The position numbers were made by a program, and so were the translations under genes. Shown here in pieces: positions 1-4,792 of a DNA stretch of 9,919 bases. The notes under the pieces are model-generated. The model was not told the DNA's origin and ran no database searches. It saw only the letters and a program-made list of their open reading frames with translations. The stretch is from Candidatus Altimarinota bacterium (GTDB lineage Bacteria > Patescibacteriota > Gracilibacteria > UBA4473): positions 1-9,919 of the forward strand of contig JALVIB010000051.1 in NCBI GenBank assembly GCA_027028725.1, written 5' to 3'. Within the stretch, counting starts at the first letter, position 1; each line of letters begins with the position of its first letter.

Positions 1-110
1 TCGTTGCTCCAACACCGGGAGATGTTTGGGAATTACAAGCTGATAAATCTATGAAAAAACTGGCTTGGAAAAATCCTGTTTCCGAGGAAATTGGAGAGAT
101 TTTGGCATAA
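1..110 (+). CDS. 3' end of an unidentified gene (partial, 5' end outside window)
   Basis: An open frame runs from the window edge (first full codon at 3) to a TAA at 108-110. It encodes about 35 C-terminal residues ending NPVSEEIGEILA. I do not recognise the family from this fragment. The stop codon is fused to a full copy of the 18-base iterated element. In this window that is how sufB, lysS and the pilin gene also end, which supports a real gene end. It converges with the K+ channel gene, whose stop lies only 14 bases away. No function is proposed. Confidence 0.5.
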   Translation, partial: VAPTPGDVWELQADKSMKKLAWKNPVSEEIGEILA

Positions 111-126
111 AATTTCGCGGGATTTT
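109..126 (+). repeat. Iterated 18-base element, full copy, F orientation
   Basis: Exact AAAATTTCGCGGGATTTT. Its left end overlaps the TAA of the partial + strand gene and its right end overlaps the TAA of the minus-strand channel gene. The element therefore fills the whole space between two convergent genes. Confidence 0.95.
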
Positions 127-958
127 AACTATGCGGATGAGAAAATTCTGCTTGTGCCAGCTTTTCAGTATCTAACTGATTACCGCAGTTTTTACAAAAC
201 TTAGCGTCGTGATCGTGGTGCGGATAATGACATCTTTCGCAATGATGGAGGCGTTTTCCAAAAAAGTGGTCGATAAAAACTTTGGTCAAAACCGCTGTCA
301 TAATCGCAATCGCCGCCAATCCTATAAACATAATAATTGTCGCGAGAATTTTCCCCGCGACCGTAATCGGCACTGTGTCACCATAACCAACGGTTGTAAT
401 GGTCACAATCGTCCACCACATCGCGTCCGGAACGGTTGCAAAACCAGGATTAAGTTGCCCTTCGATGGAAAACATCGCCAGCGATCCAACAATTACCACC
501 AGAAAAAAAGTTATTACAAAAATCTGAATTTCGTCGCGATAATGCCGAAACGAGCGTAGGAACATCAGCATCAAATTGGAATACCGAATCGTCCGTAAAA
601 GCTGCAAAATCCGAAAAACTCGAAATCCTCGCAAAAAAACCAATCCCTGACTGACATGCGCGAAAAGTGGCAAAATCACCAAAAAATCAATAATCCCCAA
701 AAACGAGAAAATAAATTTTAGTTTTTTCCGCGAAATTAGCAGACGAATGACATATTCCACCGCAAAAATCCCCAAAATTATTTTATCGGCAATCGCCAAT
801 TCTTCTCGCCACGGACGAAAAACCACCAAATTTTCACAAATAAAAATCCCAATCGACAGCGTGATTAAAATTACTAAAAAATGCCCAAAAAACTTCCCCC
901 ACAGACCTTTGTGGGTTTCCAGCATATCGTGGAAAAATTCGCGGGTTTTTTCGTTCAT
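125..958 (-). CDS. Voltage-gated-type K+ channel with C-terminal zinc ribbon
   Basis: A 277-residue six-helix potassium channel subunit of the Kv/Kch (ion_trans) type, expected to form a tetramer in the cytoplasmic membrane. Visible segments are S1 (about 24-44), S2 (57-75), S3 (83-100), an arginine-rich S4 (about 107-126 with R110, R113, R116, R122, R125), S5 (145-165), the pore with selectivity filter TVGYGD at 189-194, and S6 (about 203-226). After S6 comes a cytoplasmic tail with CERC (240-243) and CKNC (255-258) separated by a His/Asp-rich stretch, which looks like a zinc ribbon. Such a tail is not part of the core channel family and could gate the channel or bind a partner or metal; that is inference. 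The ATG overlaps the hicA stop (ATGA), so the gene is the third in the hicBA transcript and probably translationally coupled. It holds no exact copy of the iterated 9-base core. Confidence 0.9.
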   Translation of the reverse strand: MNEKTREFFHDMLETHKGLWGKFFGHFLVILITLSIGIFICENLVVFRPWREELAIADKIILGIFAVEYVIRLLISRKKLKFIFSFLGIIDFLVILPLFAHVSQGLVFLRGFRVFRILQLLRTIRYSNLMLMFLRSFRHYRDEIQIFVITFFLVVIVGSLAMFSIEGQLNPGFATVPDAMWWTIVTITTVGYGDTVPITVAGKILATIIMFIGLAAIAIMTAVLTKVFIDHFFGKRLHHCERCHYPHHDHDAKFCKNCGNQLDTEKLAQAEFSHPHS

Positions 959-1143
959 TTTTTATTTTTTAAATCAGCGTCTTTGAGAATTGCCGAAAGT
1001 GTCCCTTTGGGAATGTCTCGATTGTGAATTGGGACGATTATAATTTTATTTCCAGCTTTTTTATAAACAGCATGACTTCCCGATTGTCGCACAAAATAAA
1101 ACCCATTTTTCTCCAAAAGAGTCACTAATTCTCTGGGTTTCAT
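955..1143 (-). CDS. hicA: HicA-type mRNA interferase toxin
   Basis: A 62-residue protein matching the HicA (YcfA) family: small, basic, one dsRNA-binding-like domain. It shows the opening KPRELVTLLEKNGF, the conserved GSHAVY segment carrying the catalytic histidine (about residue 24), and the late motif DIPKGTLSAILKDA. HicA toxins cleave mRNA and are held by HicB. The ATG overlaps the TGA of hicB, and its own TGA overlaps the ATG of the channel gene, both as ATGA, so the three genes should be translated as a coupled unit. The antitoxin-first order is one of the two known layouts. UGA must be read as stop here for the frames to make sense. The length is normal for the family. Confidence 0.88.
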   Translation of the reverse strand: MKPRELVTLLEKNGFYFVRQSGSHAVYKKAGNKIIIVPIHNRDIPKGTLSAILKDADLKNKK

Positions 1144-1328
1144 GCCGATAAATTAAAATATTCTTTGGCTAATGATTCTTCCATTACTGTTTCAAAATAC
1201 AAATTCGCAGCATCTTTCAAGTTTTCCATAGCTTCTTTGACCGTGCGTCCATGCGTATGACAACCTGGCAGTTCCGGACACCAAGCGTGAAATTCGTCGC
1301 CGTCTTGTTGTATTTGAAAGGTAATCAT
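1140..1328 (-). CDS. hicB: Short HicB-type antitoxin
   Basis: A 62-residue protein with the HicB N-terminal pattern: an opening beta strand, then FHAWCPELPGCHTHGRTVKEAMENLKDA, which matches the family signature (PELPGC..HG.T..EA..N..EA). The family uses this partial RNase-H-like fold to bind HicA. The start is set at the ATG at 1326-1328. An open frame continues upstream to 1511, but that part antiparallels sufC and has no HicB similarity. No helix-turn-helix or ribbon-helix-helix tail is present, so this antitoxin may not bind DNA itself; short HicB forms of this kind are known. It leads the hicB-hicA-channel operon. No clear Shine-Dalgarno site precedes it, and the predicted promoter would give an almost leaderless mRNA. 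Confidence 0.85.
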   Translation of the reverse strand: MITFQIQQDGDEFHAWCPELPGCHTHGRTVKEAMENLKDAANLYFETVMEESLAKEYFNLSA

Positions 1329-1335
1329 CGGCTTG

Positions 1336-1364
1336 ATTTTAAGAAATTTTGACAAATAATGCAA
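1336..1364 (-). promoter_or_regulatory. Candidate promoter of hicB-hicA-channel operon
   Basis: Read on the minus strand, TTGCAT (1364-1359) is followed by 17 bases and then TAAAAT (1341-1336). Transcription would start within a few bases of the hicB ATG, giving a nearly leaderless transcript. The -10 is good and the -35 is weak. On the + strand the same spacer carries a perfect TTGACA at 1349-1354 facing sufC, but no convincing -10 follows at the right distance. Confidence 0.35.
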
Positions 1365-1382
1365 AACAGAAAAGTGGAATTG

Positions 1383-1396
1383 AAAATCCCGCGAAA
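1383..1396 (-). repeat. Iterated element, 14-base copy, R orientation
   Basis: AAAATCCCGCGAAA followed by more A. It lies in the 88-base divergent spacer between hicB and sufC, 20 bases before the sufC ATG. Confidence 0.85.
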
Positions 1397-1416
1397 AAAA
1401 GGAAAATGAGCGCACG

Positions 1417-2196
1417 ATGTTAAAAATTAAAAATCTGTCGGCTTCTGTTGAAAAAAATCCTGTCCTCAAAAACATTAATTTGGAAGTGAAACCGGGCGAA
1501 CTACATGTCATTCTCGGTCCGAACGGGGCAGGGAAATCTAGTTTGGGACGAGTTTTGCTGGGCGAAGAAAAATACGAGGTGACTGGCGGGGAAGTAAAAT
1601 TTTCTCCCTACGCCAAGGCTTCGGAAGACAGGCGCGTTTTTAATTTTTTAAAAATGCCGACACACGAGCGCGCGCAGGCAGGATTTTTCTTAAGTTTTCA
1701 GGCGCCGCCCGAACTTGACGGAGTGAGTGCGCGGGAAATGCTTTTTGCCGCGAAAAAAACTATCGATCCGGACTTAATTTCTAGTTTTCGGTTCAAAAAA
1801 GCGTTTCAAAAAAATCTCGCGGAAGTTCATCTGGACAAGGACTTTGCCGATCGGGAAATGAATAAAGGGGCGAGTGGAGGAGAACGGAAAAAAATGGAAT
1901 TAGCGACTTTGCTGACTCTTAATCCACAACTAATTTTTCTCGACGAAATTGATTCGGGGATTGATGTTGATGCGATGAATATTTTGGCGGAAACGATTAA
2001 TAAATTTATGGAAAATCCCGCGAAATCTGCAATAATCGTTTCCCACACAGACAAATTTCCCAATAAACTCAGCCCGACACATGTGCATATTTTAATCAAC
2101 GGAGAAATTATCAAATCCGGCGACAAAAAACTGATTGATGAAGTCCACCAGTGCGGATTTTGCCCGTATATGAAGAATTGTGAAAACCTAAAATAA
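1417..2196 (+). CDS. sufC: Fe-S cluster assembly ATPase SufC
   Basis: A 259-residue ABC ATPase of the SUF iron-sulfur assembly system; SufC powers conformational change of the SufB(-SufD) scaffold in the cytoplasm. Walker A is GPNGAGKSS (34-42), signature GASGGERKKM (151-160), Walker B LIFLDEIDSG (172-181), and switch histidine H210 in VSHTDKF. The family phrase FFLSFQAPPELDGVS is clear (E. coli: FMAFQYPVEIPGVS). Two oddities stand out. Residues about 63-77 (SPYAKASEDRR...) form an insert of roughly ten residues relative to E. coli SufC, and its DNA resembles a dispersed repeat. The C-terminus carries an unusual cysteine cluster (C246, C249, C255). The ATG is chosen because MLKIKNL is the standard SufC opening. 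The gene ends with tandem TAATAA and a strong terminator. sufB lies about 1.1 kb downstream, separated by an opposing gene. Confidence 0.95.
   Translation: MLKIKNLSASVEKNPVLKNINLEVKPGELHVILGPNGAGKSSLGRVLLGEEKYEVTGGEVKFSPYAKASEDRRVFNFLKMPTHERAQAGFFLSFQAPPELDGVSAREMLFAAKKTIDPDLISSFRFKKAFQKNLAEVHLDKDFADREMNKGASGGERKKMELATLLTLNPQLIFLDEIDSGIDVDAMNILAETINKFMENPAKSAIIVSHTDKFPNKLSPTHVHILINGEIIKSGDKKLIDEVHQCGFCPYMKNCENLK
1603..1636 (+). repeat. Repeat-like in-frame insert in sufC, shared with alaS leader
   Basis: This segment encodes SPYAKASEDRR and falls where SufC homologues are about ten residues shorter. Bases 1619-1636 (CTTCGGAAGACAGGCGCG) match 9827-9844 upstream of alaS at 16 of 18 positions; both differences are transitions. 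I recall similar YAKASxD translations from dispersed repeats in CPR genomes, but that is memory and was not searched. Confidence 0.5.
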
Positions 2197-2197
2197 T

Positions 2198-2215
2198 AAA
2201 ATCCCGCGAAATTTT
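2198..2215 (-). repeat. Iterated 18-base element, full copy, R orientation
   Basis: Exact AAAATCCCGCGAAATTTT. It begins inside the second TAA of the sufC tandem stop (TAATAA) and sits directly before the terminator stem. It is the only copy abutting a stop codon that reads R in the direction of the gene it follows. Confidence 0.95.
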
Positions 2216-2243
2216 AAAAAAGCAGAGAAATTCTCTGCTTTTG
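2216..2243. terminator. Bidirectional Rho-independent terminator, sufC / unknown gene
   Basis: An 11-bp perfect stem, AAAAGCAGAGA (2218-2228) with TCTCTGCTTTT (2232-2242), closes a 3-base loop. A T-run follows on the + strand. On the minus strand the run is T6 followed by the R element, so the stem serves both sufC and the gene ending at 2265. Confidence 0.88.
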
Positions 2244-2264
2244 GATTTAATAATCAATTATTTT

Positions 2265-3104
2265 TTATTTAAATTTATCTTTAACTTCTTTTTCGATAGG
2301 AATGATGAATCTCATTAAAGCGGAATTTTCTTTCCCATAAGCATCATATGTCTTTACCCTTCCGTTAATAATCCGCGCACTTACATATATATCTGGTTTC
2401 CCATTTTGTTTACTGGTTGCATCAAATCCTCCATATTCATTCCCTATAATTGTAACTCGTTCTCCTTCACTCCCTTGATATTCAAGCATCCCCCATTTTT
2501 TATCAATTATTTTCGCGACATTTTCAACTGCTTGCTTATTTCCATTCCATTTAGGAGTGTTTTGATATTCTTCATCATCAAAAATCAATCCTGTTGGATG
2601 ATGTTTCGGTTCATCTTTTTGTCCAACATGTTCTTTTAAAATAGATAAAAGCTTATTTATATTTTCTGCAAATCTAACATCCGTACCATCATTTTTAATT
2701 TCTATTTCTTTCCCATGTTTCCCAGAATAATGTGCAAAATTTCCTTCAACGATAAAGGTAGAGTTATTTGTTGTTATTTCTAACCTTTCTGCCCCAAATC
2801 CATGTTTTACTGCATAAGTAATAATTTCTCCAGGATTATATTTATTATTAACCTTGATAAAAATGCCGTCCTTTGAATAATAATTTCCTGAACCTTTCTC
2901 TTCAATAATTGAAATAATTTCTTTTGCATCTGCGGCATACGGTGGCTCTTTTCCTTGCGCCTCAATCTGCGCTATAAAATCCTGATCAACATCTGGATCG
3001 TCTTGCACAACTTTTGGAGAATGAAATTTCCCTTCGACATCAGAAACATCGTTATAATCCGGAACATTTAAGACGCTGTCTTCTGCTGATTCCGCAGAGT
3101 TCAT
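2265..3104 (-). CDS. Unrecognised 279-aa soluble acidic protein
   Basis: I do not recognise this family. The start is the ATG at 3104-3102 because AAGGAG lies about six bases upstream; it is the best Shine-Dalgarno site in the window. The frame stays open to 3176, but that extension is translated from a copy of the iterated element and should be untranslated leader. There is no signal peptide or membrane helix. The N-terminal 40-50 residues are acidic and probably disordered (SAESAEDSV, DDPDVDQD). Two mixed alpha/beta blocks follow (about residues 58-150 and 190-270 of the 279). Each begins with a helix of the type EIISIIEEKG or NVAKIIDKKWG and then shows strands with many G, N and Y. The two blocks may be distant repeats of one fold; this is a visual impression. 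The coding part holds no copy of the iterated core and looks more AT-rich than its neighbours. The gene splits sufC from sufB, suggesting an accessory insertion. Confidence 0.75.
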   Translation of the reverse strand: MNSAESAEDSVLNVPDYNDVSDVEGKFHSPKVVQDDPDVDQDFIAQIEAQGKEPPYAADAKEIISIIEEKGSGNYYSKDGIFIKVNNKYNPGEIITYAVKHGFGAERLEITTNNSTFIVEGNFAHYSGKHGKEIEIKNDGTDVRFAENINKLLSILKEHVGQKDEPKHHPTGLIFDDEEYQNTPKWNGNKQAVENVAKIIDKKWGMLEYQGSEGERVTIIGNEYGGFDATSKQNGKPDIYVSARIINGRVKTYDAYGKENSALMRFIIPIEKEVKDKFK

Positions 3105-3124
3105 AATTTCTCCTTTGTAAATAA

Positions 3125-3141
3125 ATTTTTTCGCGGGATTT
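3125..3141 (+). repeat. Iterated element, near-full copy in leader of the 279-aa gene
   Basis: Reads TTTTTTCGCGGGATTT on the + strand, that is R relative to the minus-strand gene whose ATG is at 3104. It lies between that gene's predicted promoter and its AAGGAG site. Confidence 0.8.
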
Positions 3142-3235
3142 CCGCAAGCCGATGCCGAGTTGAAAAGATTTTTCATTTTGTTTTGGTGTTAGGAAATGCT
3201 TTTCTTTTTGCTTAAATTCTTAAACAAATCTGTTA

Positions 3236-3262
3236 ATTATACATCAAAAAAAAAAAACGCAA
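3236..3262 (-). promoter_or_regulatory. Candidate promoter of the 279-aa gene
   Basis: On the minus strand, TTGCGT (3262-3257) and a perfect TATAAT (3241-3236) are separated by 15 bases that include most of a T-run (T12 on this strand; A12 at 3246-3257 on +). A start near 3229 would give a leader of about 125 bases that contains one iterated element. The spacing is shorter than the usual 17. Confidence 0.4.
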
Positions 3263-3283
3263 GAGAATTTTCTACTTTTCCCT

Positions 3284-3301
3284 AAAATCCCGCGAAATTT
3301 T
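3284..3301 (-). repeat. Iterated 18-base element, full copy, R orientation
   Basis: Exact AAAATCCCGCGAAATTTT, 22 bases before the sufB ATG. A preceding T makes TAAAAT, a -10-like box, at its left edge. Confidence 0.95.
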
Positions 3302-3323
3302 GTTTACACTCGTTTTGAAAAAA

Positions 3324-4709
3324 ATGAACAATAAACACCTCGACTACACCCGTGCGGATTCGCAAGACTATGCGAAAAAGTTTTCGCAAGGATTGAGCGA
3401 GGAATTAATTCGCGGGATTTCCGCGAAAAAAGGTGAGCCAAAATGGCTTTTGGATATTCGCCTGCAAGCTTTCGCGAAGTTTCAGGAAATGGAAATGCCG
3501 AAATGGGGACCGAGTTTGGAGAAACTAGATTTGGATAAAATTCGGTATTATGCGCAGGCGAGCGACAAAAAATCCGCGAAAAATTGGGACGAAGTTGATC
3601 CACAGATTAAAAAAACTTTTGAACGCTTAAAAATCCCCGAGGCCGAACGCCATTATCTCGCTGGGTCCGGCGCGCAGTACGAAAGCGAAAATGTTTATCA
3701 TCGACTTAAAGACAATTGGGAAGCGCTCGGCGTGATTTTTCTGGATTTTGATGAAGCGGTCAAAAGACACCCCGAAATTGTCCAAAAATATTTCGCGAAA
3801 TGTGTGCCGATTACTGACCACAAATTCGCAGCTTTGCATTACGCGGTTTTTTCGGGCGGAACTTTTCTGTATATTCCCGAAAATGTGAAAGTTGATGCGC
3901 CGTTGCAGGCGTATTTCCGCATGAATTCGATGAATCAGGGACAATTTGAACACACTTTGATAATTGTTGAAAAAGGCGCGTCCGCACACTACATTGAAGG
4001 TTGCAGCGCACCGAAATATGGTTCAGAAAGTTTACACGCCGGCTGTGTGGAGATTTTTCTCGCGGAAAATTCGGATTTCCGTTATTCGTCAGTAGAAAAC
4101 TGGTCGTCCGATACTTATAATTTGAATACGAAACGCGCGATTGTCGAAAATTCCGCGAAAATTGAGTGGGTTGGTGGGAATTTTGGGTCAGGCGTGACGA
4201 TGCTTTATCCGTGCTCGATTTTGAAAGGTGATAACGCGCAAGCCGACCATTTGGGAGTGGCTTTCGCGGGAAAAGGACAAATTCAGGACACCGGAGCGAA
4301 AATAATAATTCGCGGGAAAAATTGTCGAGCGAGTTCGGTCGCAAAAAGTATTTCCAAAGACGGCGGAATCAGTGTTTATCGCGGACTGGTGCAAATCCAA
4401 AATCCCGCGAAAAACGCGCTCGTTAATGTCAATTGCGATGCTTTGATGATGGATAACAAATCTGTTTCAGACACTGTACCGGTGATTAAAAATAGTTGTC
4501 CATCTGCCTCGGTTGTCCACGAAGCCAGCGCGGGAAAAATTTCCGAAGAAGTTTTGTTCTTTTTCGCTAGTCGCGGAATTGATGAAGAAACCGCGAAAGG
4601 AATTATTGTGAACGGTTTCCTGAGCGAAGTCGTCAAAACTCTTCCACTGGAATTTGCTTCGGAATTAAATCAAATTATTGAAATGGAGATGGAAGGAAGT
4701 ATTGGGTAA
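3324..4709 (+). CDS. sufB: Fe-S cluster assembly scaffold SufB
   Basis: A 461-residue SufB, the scaffold on which SUF iron-sulfur clusters are built, partnered with SufC. The N-terminal helical part has the typical GLSEELIRGISAKKGEPKW and MPKWGPSLEKLD phrases. The beta-helix core follows with EGCSAPKYGSESLHAGCVEIF, NTKRAIVENSAKIEW and the closing NGFLSEVVKTLPLEFASE. C371 (VNCDALMM) and E400 (VVHEAS) are 29 residues apart, the spacing of the E. coli SufB residues C405 and E434 needed for cluster assembly; this equivalence is inferred from spacing and context. The ATG at 3324 is preferred over a TTG at 3300 because the latter starts inside the iterated element. No clear Shine-Dalgarno site is present. 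No sufD, sufS or sufU lies in the window. Four exact copies of the iterated core occur in the coding region. Confidence 0.95.
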   Translation: MNNKHLDYTRADSQDYAKKFSQGLSEELIRGISAKKGEPKWLLDIRLQAFAKFQEMEMPKWGPSLEKLDLDKIRYYAQASDKKSAKNWDEVDPQIKKTFERLKIPEAERHYLAGSGAQYESENVYHRLKDNWEALGVIFLDFDEAVKRHPEIVQKYFAKCVPITDHKFAALHYAVFSGGTFLYIPENVKVDAPLQAYFRMNSMNQGQFEHTLIIVEKGASAHYIEGCSAPKYGSESLHAGCVEIFLAENSDFRYSSVENWSSDTYNLNTKRAIVENSAKIEWVGGNFGSGVTMLYPCSILKGDNAQADHLGVAFAGKGQIQDTGAKIIIRGKNCRASSVAKSISKDGGISVYRGLVQIQNPAKNALVNVNCDALMMDNKSVSDTVPVIKNSCPSASVVHEASAGKISEEVLFFFASRGIDEETAKGIIVNGFLSEVVKTLPLEFASELNQIIEMEMEGSIG

Positions 4710-4725
4710 AATTTCGCGGGATTTT
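4708..4725 (+). repeat. Iterated 18-base element, full copy, F orientation
   Basis: Exact AAAATTTCGCGGGATTTT; its first two bases are the end of the sufB TAA stop. In RNA the F strand can pair AAAAUUU with GGAUUUU (two G-U pairs) and ends in U4, so it could act as a weak 3'-end hairpin. Confidence 0.95.
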
Positions 4726-4739
4726 GCCTTTGAAGCTTT

Positions 4740-4768
4740 TTGACTCTTTTGCTTTTAAGCTATAAAAT
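4740..4768 (+). promoter_or_regulatory. Candidate promoter of lysS
   Basis: TTGACT (4740-4745), 17 bases, then TAAAAT (4763-4768). A start near 4775 would give a leader of under 20 bases. The -10 overlaps a decayed copy of the iterated element. Confidence 0.5.
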
Positions 4769-4781
4769 TTCGCAGAAATTT
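4764..4781 (+). repeat. Degenerate copy of the iterated element
   Basis: AAAATTTCGCAGAAATTT keeps the left half of the F form and is altered in the GGGA half. It lies between sufB and lysS and overlaps the predicted lysS -10 box. Confidence 0.5.
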
Positions 4782-4792
4782 AATACTTGAAA

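Noticed and set aside
955..1142. UGA decoded as glycine (code 25)
   Set aside because: Reading through the TGA codons of hicB and hicA would destroy two tidy ATGA junctions and family-length proteins. No in-frame TGA is needed in the other genes.
1349..1380. Strong sufC promoter from the perfect TTGACA at 1349
   Set aside because: No acceptable -10 lies 16-18 bases downstream; the nearest candidate, TGGAAT at 1375, is 20 bases away.
1329..1511. N-terminal extension of the HicB frame to 1511
   Set aside because: The added 61 residues overlap the start of sufC on the other strand and lack HicB similarity; the ATG at 1328 gives a complete HicB.
3105..3176. Longer start of the 279-aa gene at 3176
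   Set aside because: The extension is translated from an iterated element, and a strong AAGGAG site lies directly before the ATG at 3104.
3246..3257. A12 run as a regulatory or phase-variable tract
   Set aside because: It is non-coding and lies in the spacer of the 279-aa gene promoter. Length variation there might alter expression, but nothing in a single sequence supports that.
3811..4344. Minus-strand 177-aa open frame within sufB
   Set aside because: It lies fully antisense to a well-conserved SufB region and has no recognisable domain. The same holds for the minus-strand frames inside lysS and the + strand frames inside alaS and the channel gene.
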